Positions 33,980-43,044 of a stretch of 49,326 nt of DNA are shown one piece after another; the first letter of the stretch is position 1; every line of letters begins with the position of its first letter. The position numbers and the translations under genes are program-made. This stretch comes from Zhongshania aliphaticivorans (GTDB taxonomy: Bacteria > Pseudomonadota > Gammaproteobacteria > Pseudomonadales > Spongiibacteraceae), in the NCBI RefSeq assembly GCF_902705855.1, contig NZ_CACSIJ010000013.1, positions 26,827 through 76,152 on the forward strand. The letters are read 5' to 3'. The notes under the pieces were generated by a model. That model saw nothing but the letters and a program-made list of their open reading frames with translations, ran no database searches and was not told the DNA's origin.

Positions 33980-35982
33980 TCGGCTTTCTCAAATTCAATT
34001 AATTCAGCACCGCCGCTCACCAGCTCGCCGGCTTGGTAATAAAACGCTTTCACTATACCGTCGGCGGGGGCGCGAATAGTGTGTTCCATCTTCATGGCTT
34101 CCATTATTAGCAGGGCGTCACCTTTGCTGACGGTGCTACCCGCGGCTAATAGATGGCTGACAATGGTGCCATTCATCGGCGCGATCAATTGGTTCTCAGA
34201 GGCGTCGCCACTGCTGTCGCCTAAGTCGGGTCGTTTTATATTAAATTGCACGGCGCGCTCGGCGGTGTACATACTAAAGCTACCGTCGTGCTCCGCAAAG
34301 CTGGCGCTCTGACGGTGGCCGTCGATATCGGCCTGTAATACGCGCTCGTTGAGTTCACCGCTAACGGTGTATTCTTGTTCGCCGTGCTTAATATTGAAAC
34401 TGGTGGGATCGGTATCAAGAGCCGTGGCGCAGACCGAGACGACGTCGTCACCAAATTGCAGCGCAAAGTGATGCTGCGCGGGTTGATTTAAACGCCAGCT
34501 GTGGGGGGTATTCCATGGTGAGCCGGCGTCGCTGCTGTTATAGGCGCGAGCGGCAATAAGCTGTTTCTGTTTTAAAATGAGATAGAGCGCGGCCAGTGCG
34601 AGATTGTCGCCAAGCTGGGGAATATCCCGATTGAGCAGCTGGTCTTCATGCTTGCCGATAAAGCCCGTGTCAAATTCTGCTTGGGCAAACGCGGGGTGCT
34701 GGCAAAGCGTGTACAGAAAGTCGATATTTGTGGTGACGCCATTTAAACGGTATTCCTTTAAGGCGCCACCCAAACGCCGCAGCGCGTGTTGGCGGTCGGT
34801 GTCCCACACAATTAATTTGGCGATCATGGGGTCGTAAAACACACTAACTTCATCCCCTTCGATCACGCCGGTGTCGATACGGATATGGGCCGATTCCGCA
34901 GGGGTTTCTAAAAAGTGAAGGCTGCCGGTTTGGGGTAAAAATTCATTGTTAGGGTCTTCGGCGTAAATCCGCACTTCTATGGCGTGGCCGTTAATTGTTA
35001 ATTCATTTTGCTTAAGCGGCAGAACGTCGCCGGCGGCAACCCGCAGTTGCCACTCCACTAAGTCTAAACCGGTAATCATTTCGGTAACGGGGTGTTCTAC
35101 CTGCAGACGGGTATTCATTTCCATGAAATAAAAACTACCGTCGGCGTCGAGTAAAAACTCCACGGTGCCAGCACCAACATAATCAATGGCTTGGGCAGCG
35201 CATACTGCGGCGTTACCCATTTCGGCACGCAGGGTTTCGCTCATGCCGGGCGCGGGGGCCTCTTCAATTACTTTTTGGTGGCGGCGCTGTATGGAGCAGT
35301 CGCGCTCAAATAAATACACCGCATTGCCGTGGCTGTCGCAGAACACTTGAATTTCGATGTGACGGGGCTGGGTAAGGTATTTTTCAACCAGCATGGTGTC
35401 GTCGCCAAAGCCGTTCATGGCTTCGCGCTTGGCGGCGTCAAGGGCGGTGTCAAACTCCTCGGCGCTCCACACTTGGCGCATGCCTTTACCGCCGCCGCCA
35501 GCCGTGGCTTTAAGTAATACCGGGTAGCCCATGTCGTTGGCGGCTTTGCGGATTATTTCCGGATCTTGGTCGTCGCCATGATAGCCTGGTACCAGTGGTA
35601 CACCGGCTTTTTCCATAATTTGCTTAGCGGCAGATTTAGAACCCATGGCCTCGATTGCGGGGGTGGGCGGGCCGATAAAAACAATATTTTCAGCGGCGCA
35701 GCGACGGCAAAAGGCCGCGTTTTCTGATAAAAATCCATAGCCGGGGTGGATGGCCTGTGCGCCGGTTTTTATTGCGGCGGCGATGACTTTATCAATATCT
35801 AAGTAAGAGTCTCGCGCTGCGGAGCCGCCAATATGGATGGCTTCGTCGGCCATGCTGACATGCAGGGCGTTGCGGTCGGCGTCGCTGTAAACCGCCACGG
35901 TGCGGACACCCATGCGGCGTGCAGTTTTGATAATGCGGCAGGCGATTTCTCCGCGGTTGGCAATCAGAATTTTAGTAAACAT
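33976..35982 (-). CDS. liuD: methylcrotonyl-CoA carboxylase, biotin-containing alpha subunit
   Basis: The 668-residue protein has biotin carboxylase and biotin-carrier parts. The N-terminus is 'MFTKILIANRGEIACRIIKT', the ATP-grasp loop 'LLKATAGGGGKGMRQV' is near 160, and 'FLLDADGSFYFMEMNTRLQV' with EHPVTE forms the active site. The C-terminal biotinyl domain has EAMKMEH with biotin Lys631. It carboxylates biotin for transfer by LiuB to 3-methylcrotonyl-CoA in leucine breakdown. It lies 83 bases downstream of liuB, where liuC would normally be, and its stop overlaps the start of the liuE remnant. Everything needed for activity appears intact. Confidence 0.94.
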   Translation of the reverse strand: MFTKILIANRGEIACRIIKTARRMGVRTVAVYSDADRNALHVSMADEAIHIGGSAARDSYLDIDKVIAAAIKTGAQAIHPGYGFLSENAAFCRRCAAENIVFIGPPTPAIEAMGSKSAAKQIMEKAGVPLVPGYHGDDQDPEIIRKAANDMGYPVLLKATAGGGGKGMRQVWSAEEFDTALDAAKREAMNGFGDDTMLVEKYLTQPRHIEIQVFCDSHGNAVYLFERDCSIQRRHQKVIEEAPAPGMSETLRAEMGNAAVCAAQAIDYVGAGTVEFLLDADGSFYFMEMNTRLQVEHPVTEMITGLDLVEWQLRVAAGDVLPLKQNELTINGHAIEVRIYAEDPNNEFLPQTGSLHFLETPAESAHIRIDTGVIEGDEVSVFYDPMIAKLIVWDTDRQHALRRLGGALKEYRLNGVTTNIDFLYTLCQHPAFAQAEFDTGFIGKHEDQLLNRDIPQLGDNLALAALYLILKQKQLIAARAYNSSDAGSPWNTPHSWRLNQPAQHHFALQFGDDVVSVCATALDTDPTSFNIKHGEQEYTVSGELNERVLQADIDGHRQSASFAEHDGSFSMYTAERAVQFNIKRPDLGDSSGDASENQLIAPMNGTIVSHLLAAGSTVSKGDALLIMEAMKMEHTIRAPADGIVKAFYYQAGELVSGGAELIEFEKAE

Positions 35983-36065
35983 GCTTGCGCTTCCGTATTA
36001 TTTAATAAGCCAGTATTCAGTGCTAGAAAAGTGTGCTGAGTAACTTGTGTTGAAAGCTCAAGGCA

Positions 36066-37673
36066 CTACATTCTGAATACGCCAAATTTTGTGTCTTCAA
36101 TTGGCTTGTTTAAGCTGGCAGACAAGCTCAAGCCCAACACCATGCGGGTGTCGGCGGGGTCGATAACACCGTCGTCCCAAAGCCGCGCCGAGGCGTAATA
36201 CGGGTGGCCCTGCTTTTCGTAGGTGTCGAGAATTGGCTGCTTAAAGGCTTTTTCTTCCTCGGCGGGCCAGTCTTTATCGTCGCGCTCATATTGGTCGCGT
36301 TTTATTTGCGCCATAACGCCAGCGGCTTGCTCACCACCCATTACCGAGATGCGCGCATTGGGCCACATAAACATAAAGCGCGGGTCGTAGGCGCGGCCGC
36401 ACATACCGTAGTTGCCGGCGCCAAAGGAGCCGCCAATAAGTACGGTAAGCTTGGGCACTTTGGCACAGGCAACTGCCATTACCATTTTGGCGCCGTGCTT
36501 GGCAATGCCGCCTGCTTCGTATTGCTGGCCGACCATAAAGCCGGTGATGTTCTGCAAGAAAATCAGGGGAATTTTGCGTTGGGCACACAGCTCAATAAAA
36601 TGCGTGCCTTTCTGCGCAGATTCAGAAAATAGTATGCCGTTATTGGCGATAATACCCACCGGGTAGCCAAATATGCGGGCAAAGCCACAGATTAACGTGG
36701 TGCCGTACAGGGCTTTGAATTCGTCAAAGTCAGAGGCATCCACAATGCGAGCGATAATTTCGCGCACGTCATAGGGTTTGCGACTGTCTTTAGGCACAAT
36801 GCCGTAAATGTCTTTGGCGGGGTAGGCGGGTTCTTCGCTGGGCGCAATGTCGAGTTCAATTGGTTTGCGGCGATTTAAACGTTTTACGGCATTGCGCGCC
36901 AATTGCAGCGCGTGGTGATCGTTTTGGGCGTAGTGATCGGCAACCCCTGAGGTGCGGCAGTGAACATCGGCGCCGCCGAGATCTTCGGCACTAACCACTT
37001 CACCTGTGGCGGCTTTTACCAGTGGCGGGCCGGCAAGAAAGATGGTGCCTTGTTCGTGCACTATAATGGATTCGTCGGCCATCGCCGGAATGTAAGCGCC
37101 ACCCGCCGTGCAACTGCCCATGACCACCGCGATTTGAGGAATGCCCATGGCCGACATATTGGCCTGATTAAAAAAGAAGCGGCCAAAGTGTTCGCGGTCT
37201 GGGAATACGTCGTCTTGGCGGGGTAGATTTGCGCCGCCTGAGTCGACCAAATAAATACAGGGTAAGACGTTTTCTTGGGCGATGCTTTGGGCGCGTAAAT
37301 GCTTTTTCACTGTAAGGGGGAAATAGCTGCCGCCTTTAACTGTGGCGTCGTTGGCGATAATCATGCATTCCTGCCCGCAGACGCGGCCAATGCCGGTAAT
37401 GATGCCCGCCGCGGCGAGTTCTTCTTCGTAAACTTCGTAAGCAGCTAATTGCGATAATTCTAGAAAGGGCGTGCCGACATCGACAAGAGCACTGATTCTT
37501 TCCCTTGGCAGTAACTTGCCGCGCTCGGTATGGCGGCGCTGAGATTTTTCACCGCCGCCGCGGCTGATTTTGGTCACAATGTTTTTGAGGTCGTCGACCT
37601 GCGCTTGCATGTGCTCGGTGTTTTCGAGAAAACCGGCATCGCGGGGATTAATTGTCGATTTCAGTACGGTCAT
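36066..37673 (-). CDS. liuB: methylcrotonyl-CoA carboxylase, carboxyltransferase beta subunit
   Basis: The 535-residue carboxyltransferase begins with '[20 protein letters not shown]', and then has '[19 protein letters not shown]', typical of the acyl-CoA carboxylase beta family. Glycine-rich oxyanion motifs '[20 protein letters not shown]' (N half) and '[20 protein letters not shown]' (C half) are present, and '[20 protein letters not shown]' matches MCCase. With LiuD it makes 3-methylglutaconyl-CoA. It follows liuA after 142 bases; that spacer holds a 7-bp stem (GGCCACC/GGTGGCC, 37755-37789). The next step (LiuC hydratase) has no gene here. Confidence 0.94.
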   Translation of the reverse strand: MTVLKSTINPRDAGFLENTEHMQAQVDDLKNIVTKISRGGGEKSQRRHTERGKLLPRERISALVDVGTPFLELSQLAAYEVYEEELAAAGIITGIGRVCGQECMIIANDATVKGGSYFPLTVKKHLRAQSIAQENVLPCIYLVDSGGANLPRQDDVFPDREHFGRFFFNQANMSAMGIPQIAVVMGSCTAGGAYIPAMADESIIVHEQGTIFLAGPPLVKAATGEVVSAEDLGGADVHCRTSGVADHYAQNDHHALQLARNAVKRLNRRKPIELDIAPSEEPAYPAKDIYGIVPKDSRKPYDVREIIARIVDASDFDEFKALYGTTLICGFARIFGYPVGIIANNGILFSESAQKGTHFIELCAQRKIPLIFLQNITGFMVGQQYEAGGIAKHGAKMVMAVACAKVPKLTVLIGGSFGAGNYGMCGRAYDPRFMFMWPNARISVMGGEQAAGVMAQIKRDQYERDDKDWPAEEEKAFKQPILDTYEKQGHPYYASARLWDDGVIDPADTRMVLGLSLSASLNKPIEDTKFGVFRM

Positions 37674-37815
37674 GGTGGCTGCCTGTATTTCGTTTTATAT
37701 GGGTCAAAATACTGTTATTCATATTCTCGCTAGGGCGAGAACGTGTTTTGTTAAGGCCACCACACCGTGTTTTTGTTTTTAGGGTGGCCCGTATTTAAAA
37801 TCGCAGTGGCTAGAT

Positions 37816-38994
37816 TTATACAGTCTCTTTAAACAGTTCGCGGCCGATTAACATGCGGCGAATCTCTGAGGTGCCGGCGCCAATTTCATAGAGTTTGGCG
37901 TCGCGCAGTAAACGGCCAGTGGGAAATTCATTGGTGTAGCCATTGCCGCCGAGAGTTTGAATGGCTTGTAGCGCCATTTGTGTGGCTTTTTCGGCTGCGT
38001 AAAGAATTACCCCTGCGGCATCTTTGCGGCTGGCTTCGCCGCGATCACAGGCGCGGGCTACCGCGTATAAATAGGCGCGGCTGGCATTGAGTTCGGTATA
38101 CATATCGGCGAGCTTGCCCTGCATCAGCTGGAATTCACCAATGCTTTGGCCAAACTGTTTGCGGTCGTGTAAATAGGGCACCACCACGTCCATGCAGGCC
38201 TGCATAATGCCAGTAGGGCCGCCAGACAAAACCGTGCGCTCAAAGTCCAGACCACTCATTAAAACTTTAACGCCTTCGCCTTCCTTGCCAAGAATGTTTT
38301 CTGCGGGCACTTTGCAGTTATCAAACACGAGTTCGCAGGTGTTGGAGCCGCGCATACCGAGTTTGTCGAGCTTGGGTGAGCGGCTAAAGCCGGGGTAGTC
38401 GCGCTCTACTATGAATGCCGTCATGCCACGCGGGCCGGCATTGATATCGGTCTTGGCATAAATCACGTAGGTGTTGGCGTCGGGACCGTTGGTGATCCAC
38501 ATTTTATTGCCGTTAAGCACATAGTGATCGCCCTGTTTGTCGGCTTTCAGTTTCATACTAACCACGTCGGAACCGGCATTGGGCTCAGACATCGCCAAGG
38601 CGCCAATGTGTTCGCCAGAGCACAGTTTGGGTAGGTATTTTTCTTTTTGGGCTTGGTTGCCGTTTTTATAAATCTGGTTAACACACAGATTGGAGTGCGC
38701 GCCGTAGGACAGGCCCACCGAGGCGGAGGCGCGGCTGATTTCTTCCATGGCAATAACGTGGGCCAAATAGCCCATGTCGCTGCCGCCAAACTCTTCGCTA
38801 ACGGTAATACCAAGCAGTCCCATGTCGCCCATTTTGCGCCATAAATCCATTGGGAAGGCATTATCTTTGTCGATGCTTTCGGCGCGGGGGGCTATCTCGG
38901 CCTGCGCAAATTGGTAGGTGGCGTCGCGCAACATGTCGATTTCTTCGCCAAGGCCAAAATTAAGAGAGGGGTAGCTAGAACTCATGGAAATCAC
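37816..38994 (-). CDS. liuA: isovaleryl-CoA dehydrogenase
   Basis: The 392-residue protein matches isovaleryl-CoA dehydrogenase closely. '[20 protein letters not shown]' and '[20 protein letters not shown]' bind flavin. The catalytic Glu is in [15 protein letters not shown], the helix-G position specific to this enzyme and LCAD, and the ending '[20 protein letters not shown]' is nearly that of the human enzyme. It oxidises isovaleryl-CoA to 3-methylcrotonyl-CoA with ETF as acceptor. It is 43 bases behind liuR and starts the catabolic part of the operon. Confidence 0.94.
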   Translation of the reverse strand: MISMSSSYPSLNFGLGEEIDMLRDATYQFAQAEIAPRAESIDKDNAFPMDLWRKMGDMGLLGITVSEEFGGSDMGYLAHVIAMEEISRASASVGLSYGAHSNLCVNQIYKNGNQAQKEKYLPKLCSGEHIGALAMSEPNAGSDVVSMKLKADKQGDHYVLNGNKMWITNGPDANTYVIYAKTDINAGPRGMTAFIVERDYPGFSRSPKLDKLGMRGSNTCELVFDNCKVPAENILGKEGEGVKVLMSGLDFERTVLSGGPTGIMQACMDVVVPYLHDRKQFGQSIGEFQLMQGKLADMYTELNASRAYLYAVARACDRGEASRKDAAGVILYAAEKATQMALQAIQTLGGNGYTNEFPTGRLLRDAKLYEIGAGTSEIRRMLIGRELFKETV

Positions 38995-39037
38995 CTGTGT
39001 TTTGTTTATTTAATTTGTATGCGCGGCTTATGCCGTT

Positions 39038-39442
39038 TTACTGGGCTTTTCTTTGCATGTCCTCAAGAGCTTCAACACAGCGTTCTTCTGCTTGGTCTAG
39101 TTCAGATAGCATGTCGTTGAGATCTTGTAGCTGTTGTCGTAATTGTTCTTTTATTAAACGTCGGCGCTCGCGAATTTTGTCTATTAATTTCATGATCTGA
39201 GGGCTGTTATCGTGCTCGGGGTGGTACATCTCGATAATGTCTTTGCTGTCTTCAAGTGACAGCCCCAATCGCTTGCCGCGTAGAATCAGCTTTAGTTTGA
39301 TTCGGTCGGCGGCGCTATAAATACGGGTTTGGCCATTGCGCTCGGGATTGAGCAAGCCTTTTTCTTCGTAAAACCGAATAGTGCGGGTGGTGATGTCAAA
39401 GTCAGTGGCTAAATCCGTAATGCTATAACTGCGATTAGACAT
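39038..39442 (-). CDS. liuR: MerR-family regulator of leucine/isovalerate degradation
   Basis: The 134-residue protein has an N-terminal MerR winged helix: 'YSITDLATDFDITTRTIRFY' then 'EEKGLLNPERNGQTRIYSAA'. The long coiled-coil 'IRERRRLIKEQLRQQLQDLN' lies at the C-terminus and no metal-binding Cys pattern is present. Size, sequence style and position directly before liuA match LiuR, the known regulator of branched-chain acyl-CoA catabolism in proteobacteria. A palindrome with the LiuR-type core lies 48 bases upstream of its start, so it likely controls the whole operon including itself. Confidence 0.9.
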   Translation of the reverse strand: MSNRSYSITDLATDFDITTRTIRFYEEKGLLNPERNGQTRIYSAADRIKLKLILRGKRLGLSLEDSKDIIEMYHPEHDNSPQIMKLIDKIRERRRLIKEQLRQQLQDLNDMLSELDQAEERCVEALEDMQRKAQ

Positions 39443-39489
39443 AAGGCGTTGTCCGAGATTTTAAATAATGGCATTATGCTACTTCACAC

Positions 39490-39511
39490 CTTACGTTAAC
39501 GTCAACGTAAG
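39490..39511 (-). promoter_or_regulatory. LiuR-type operator and promoter
   Basis: CTTACGTT / AACGTAAG are perfect 8-bp arms around AACGTC, close to the TTACGT-AACGTAA core I recall for LiuR sites. Read on the minus strand, TTGACG lies inside the dyad and TAGCAT about 18 bases downstream could be the -10, the elongated layout of MerR-regulated promoters. Confidence 0.7.
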
Positions 39512-39665
39512 TTTTTGAGTGTAAATTTAGGATGGTTTACTGCGCAGGTTCTATCGGCGGCTTGTCGCGAGGGGGCTACCGACTGAGGTATTTTCTTAAC
39601 TGGGCTAATGCGGTCGCCATCCACCCTGCATATTGATTTAGTAGCAGCATTATTAGAGGAATCTT

Positions 39666-40043
39666 ATGAGTATTGAGGATCAAAAAGCGGGCGAAATTAT
39701 TCGTCGTGAAGTAATGGGTAGCGACCATGTTGATAGGTCTTTGCGGAATGCGACGGCCTTTGATATGCCACTGCAGGAGGCTGCGATGGAGCATGCTTGG
39801 GGTGGTGTGTGGGCCCGCGAGGGATTGGATCGTAAGACCCGCAGTATGGTGACAGTGTCGATGTTAATCGCGCAGCAAGCACACGGTGAATTAAAGGGGC
39901 ATGTGCGTGGAGCCTTGAATAATGGCGTGAGTCCAGATGAGCTTCGTGAAATTATCATGCATGCGGCAGCCTATTGCGGATATCCGGCTGCGTTGTCAGC
40001 GATGCGAGTAGCAAGGGAGGTGATTGATACTGATCAAGTCTAA
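39666..40043 (+). CDS. carboxymuconolactone decarboxylase (CMD) family protein
   Basis: The 125-residue all-helical protein has the PcaC-type core 'HAWGGVWAREGLDRKTRSMV', 'AQQAHGELKGHVRGALNNGV' and 'PDELREIIMHAAAYCGYPAA'. There is one Cys in the last helix and no CxxC, so it is not an AhpD-type peroxidase. Classical PcaC decarboxylates 4-carboxymuconolactone in protocatechuate breakdown, but no other pca gene is near. ATG 39666 follows AGAGGAATCTT. It diverges from liuR and precedes a 364-base gap. Confidence 0.85.
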   Translation: MSIEDQKAGEIIRREVMGSDHVDRSLRNATAFDMPLQEAAMEHAWGGVWAREGLDRKTRSMVTVSMLIAQQAHGELKGHVRGALNNGVSPDELREIIMHAAAYCGYPAALSAMRVAREVIDTDQV

Positions 40044-40407
40044 ATTACCTATTATAGGCCTTTGATATCGGCCGAATTTTTTGGCTACCCCCGTTGTACG
40101 TATAGCAAACTACTGAAAAGTTGATCGATAAGAGCGACTACGGCTTGGGCTATTTGCTGAGCGCATTGTTTATCTATTTACCCTTCTAGATTGCGTATAA
40201 ACCCGTACTGCTTGCTTTCTGCCTTTGCTCGATAGAGCTTGGTAGGGCGTCTTCGTGGCCGGTGTTTTAGAGGCGTTCCGTGCTTTCTAAGTGTCGCTGG
40301 GCATGCCGTGAGATTGCCTTAGAAAAGGCGGCGGTCTTCCTATTGCATCGTTTCGCCTATATTGTTACATTTAGTGATGTAACATTAATCAGTAGAAGAA
40401 TAACATT
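40044..40407. other. gene-free stretch between CMD gene and M24 gene
   Basis: No ORF with coding character. It contains a weak GGCC/GGCC hairpin with a T-run just after the CMD stop (about 40065-40085), a 7-bp dyad TTTCTAA/TTAGAAA (40284-40290 and 40319-40325), and the strong palindrome at 40363-40384, listed separately. The rest shows nothing I can support. Confidence 0.5.
40363..40384 (+). promoter_or_regulatory. perfect 8-bp-arm palindrome upstream of the M24/EphD-like operon
   Basis: TGTTACAT and ATGTAACA flank TTAGTG. It ends 23 bases before ATG 40408, so it overlaps or follows the promoter. A closely related site (GTTACATTTACTAATGT, read on the minus strand) lies between the SDR and monooxygenase genes at 46988-47008. 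This argues that one regulator controls both ends of the locus (inference). Confidence 0.6.
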
Positions 40408-41274
40408 ATGAGTACTCTCTCAAATGAAGATCTAACGGGGTTTCGTGATATTCAGCGGCTTGCCTATGACTGTGCTGAGGCGATTGCCGCTGACCTTCAG
40501 CCTGGAGTAAGTGAAAAGGACGTCGCGAAGAAAATGGAATCCTGGCTAATGGATCACGGTGTGGACGACTGGTTTCACAAACCTTTCGCGTGGTTTGATG
40601 ATAGAACTGCCTTTGACGGATTTATTGGCTTCAAGCATCTGGGTGGTTTCAATCCTGCGTTTTACCCGAGCAATCGTCGTCTCGAAGAAGGCATGCCTTA
40701 TATCCTCGATTGCGCACCTAGCCGACATGGTTACACGGCTGACATCGGCTACTGTGGAGTAGTTGGTGAGAATAAGCTTTTAGACCGGTTAATGGATGAC
40801 TTACTCGAGTATCGAGTATTGCTGCTAGATCAAGTGCGGCAGCGCCTACCGTTGGCAGATATCAGCCGCGCGGTTGATTCACTTTGTGCTCGTCATGGTT
40901 ATGAACCGCGTCATAAGGCCTATCCCTTTGAAACGCTTGCTCATCGGGTTGAGCTTCTTAAAGATGATGGTAAGCAGAGTCATATTAATCTGGCCCATTT
41001 TGGATTGAGAAATATCCGTGAGTTGGCGACGAGTGGCTGGGACATGTTAAGTGGTGGTGATTCTCCGATCTGGAACAGCGGTAAGCGAGCGGATCACGCC
41101 CCGACACCAGGTTTGTGGGCGGTGGAGCCTCATTTAGGCTTCCGCGGCACAGGTGCAAAATGGGAGGAGTTGCTTGTTGTTACCGAAACAGACGCGTATT
41201 GGCTGGATGACGATGTACCGCATGTGCGCCGTTGGCAGTCTCGCGGTATTTGGCCTATGGAGAAAGTAGCATGA
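40408..41274 (+). CDS. M24-family (creatinase/prolidase-fold) metallopeptidase-like protein
   Basis: The 288-residue pita-bread-fold protein has the first two metal ligands in 'YILDCAPSRHGYTADIGYC' (D-x10-D spacing). Likely later ligands are His in 'HINLAHFGLRN' or 'FETLAHRVELL', Glu in 'GLWAVEPHLGF' and Glu in 'AKWEELLVVTETDAYWL'. It lacks the creatinase N-terminal domain and is not a normal methionine aminopeptidase. Its stop codon overlaps the start of the hydrolase-SDR fusion (ATGA), so the two are coupled. Role in the locus is unknown; cleavage of a C-N or amide bond in a catabolite is one possibility. Confidence 0.82.
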   Translation: MSTLSNEDLTGFRDIQRLAYDCAEAIAADLQPGVSEKDVAKKMESWLMDHGVDDWFHKPFAWFDDRTAFDGFIGFKHLGGFNPAFYPSNRRLEEGMPYILDCAPSRHGYTADIGYCGVVGENKLLDRLMDDLLEYRVLLLDQVRQRLPLADISRAVDSLCARHGYEPRHKAYPFETLAHRVELLKDDGKQSHINLAHFGLRNIRELATSGWDMLSGGDSPIWNSGKRADHAPTPGLWAVEPHLGFRGTGAKWEELLVVTETDAYWLDDDVPHVRRWQSRGIWPMEKVA

Positions 41275-43028
41275 ATGAAATTAAACGCACTATCACGGTT
41301 AATGGCGTCAATCTTCATGTTCGAGAGTGGAATCCAGAAGCTCAGCCTACGATTGTCATGGTTCACGGCTATCCAGATTCTAGTCATGTTTGGGACGCTA
41401 CGGCGAAATTATTGGCAAAGCGCTTTCATGTTGTGGTTTACGACGTGCGCGGTGCTGGTGAATCTGATGCGCCTAAACATACTAAAGCGTATTCACTAGA
41501 GCACCTCGCGGGAGATTTTCGCGCGGTAATCAACGAAGTAAGTCCAGATAATGCTGTTCATCTTGTTGCCCACGACTGGGGTTCAATTCAGAGCTGGGAG
41601 TCGGTAACTGATCCAGAGATGGCTAGCAGAATAGCCTCATATACGAGTATTTCTGGGCCCTCATTGGATCATACCGGTTATTGGATTGGGCAGCGTCTTA
41701 AGAGCGGTAAATCCAGTGAATACAATAAAGTTGTTAATCAACTTGTACACTCTTGGTATATCGGGGCATTTCATTTTCCGGGGTTCGCGCCAGCATTGTG
41801 GAATACAGGTTTAGATAAGCTGTGGCCCAGCCTTATAGCGCGTGTGGAAGGGGGTGTTGAAGCTCTTCCTAATCCTAGTCAGCGTAAAGACGGTGTTATA
41901 GGCGTGCGGCTGTACCGCGCAAATATGAGTCAGCGGCTCACTGCACCGCAGGAAAAACATACTACCGTACCCGTGCAGTTGATTGTGCCCGAGCGAGACA
42001 AATTCGTTACAGTTGAATTGCTAGATGATTTACACAAATGGGTGTCGCGACTTTGGAGAGAAAATGTAGATGCCGGTCATTGGCTGCAGCTTAGTCATCC
42101 CCAATTGGTTGCAGATCGAGTTAGCCGTTTTGTCGATTTTATAGCATCTGGTGAAGATGATAGCGAGGCGCCGGTCGCGCTTAGGCGCCTTCAGGTCGGC
42201 GGCCCCCGTAAAAAATACTCTGGGAAATTGGCTGTTGTTACGGGTGCGGGCAATGGTATTGGCCGCGAAACATTGTTGGCGTTAGCTGAGCAGGGTGCCG
42301 ACGTTATTGGTATAGATATAGATCCAATTGCGCTTGATCGCAGTATTGAATTGGCGCAGTTATTGGGCGCCAATGCACAAGCGCATGTCATGGATGTTAG
42401 CGATGCAGCGGCGTGGGAGGCCTTCGACGCGGCGCTGGAGGAAAATAAGGACTGCCCGTCTATTCTGGTCAATAACGCCGGCATCGGCATGGCAGGACCG
42501 TTTTTGGAAACCAGTACCAAGGACTGGGAGAAGATACTGGGCGTTAATCTTTGGAGTGTTATTCACGGATCGCGCCTGTTTGGGCAGAAAATGGCTAAGG
42601 CTGGGAGGACGGCTACCATTGTCAATGTCGCCTCGGCAGCAGCTTTTACGCCTACTCGCACCATGACAGCTTACTCCACTACTAAAGCCGCCGTGCGCAT
42701 GCTGTCAGATTGTATGCGTGCAGATCTCGCCGATTCAGGTATACGCGTGATTACAGTTTGTCCCGGTATTGTTAATAGCGGCATCACAGATCGGTCTAAC
42801 TTTGTTGGGCAAGATGAAGCGGGAGAAAATCAAAAGCGTGCCCGTGCTTCAGCGCTTTATGCACGTCGCAATTTAAGTCCCAAGGCAGTTGCTCGCGGTA
42901 TTCTCAATGCCATTGATGGCAGTCGCGATGAAGTATTGGTAGGGGCAGAGGCTTACGGATTGAATTGGTTGGGGCGTTTTGCGCCAAAATTAGCACGTCG
43001 TATAGCGCGTTATGACTTAGCAGGATAA
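41271..43028 (+). CDS. alpha/beta hydrolase-SDR fusion (EphD-like)
   Basis: The protein has 585 residues from ATG 41271, which overlaps the previous stop; an upstream frame start at 41232 lies inside that gene. The N-terminal domain (about 1-295) is an epoxide-hydrolase-type alpha/beta hydrolase: oxyanion HGYP at 32-35 and HDWGS with nucleophile Asp102. The C-terminal short-chain dehydrogenase starts near 318: TGAGNGIG (324-331), NNAG, catalytic Ser in 'VNVASAAAFTPT', Tyr468 and Lys472 in YSTTK. Mycobacterial EphD has the same two-domain order. The fusion could open an epoxide or ester and oxidise the resulting alcohol. The diiron gene follows 16 bases later. Confidence 0.9.
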   Translation: MNEIKRTITVNGVNLHVREWNPEAQPTIVMVHGYPDSSHVWDATAKLLAKRFHVVVYDVRGAGESDAPKHTKAYSLEHLAGDFRAVINEVSPDNAVHLVAHDWGSIQSWESVTDPEMASRIASYTSISGPSLDHTGYWIGQRLKSGKSSEYNKVVNQLVHSWYIGAFHFPGFAPALWNTGLDKLWPSLIARVEGGVEALPNPSQRKDGVIGVRLYRANMSQRLTAPQEKHTTVPVQLIVPERDKFVTVELLDDLHKWVSRLWRENVDAGHWLQLSHPQLVADRVSRFVDFIASGEDDSEAPVALRRLQVGGPRKKYSGKLAVVTGAGNGIGRETLLALAEQGADVIGIDIDPIALDRSIELAQLLGANAQAHVMDVSDAAAWEAFDAALEENKDCPSILVNNAGIGMAGPFLETSTKDWEKILGVNLWSVIHGSRLFGQKMAKAGRTATIVNVASAAAFTPTRTMTAYSTTKAAVRMLSDCMRADLADSGIRVITVCPGIVNSGITDRSNFVGQDEAGENQKRARASALYARRNLSPKAVARGILNAIDGSRDEVLVGAEAYGLNWLGRFAPKLARRIARYDLAG

Positions 43029-43044
43029 CGGGAGAAAATTGACA

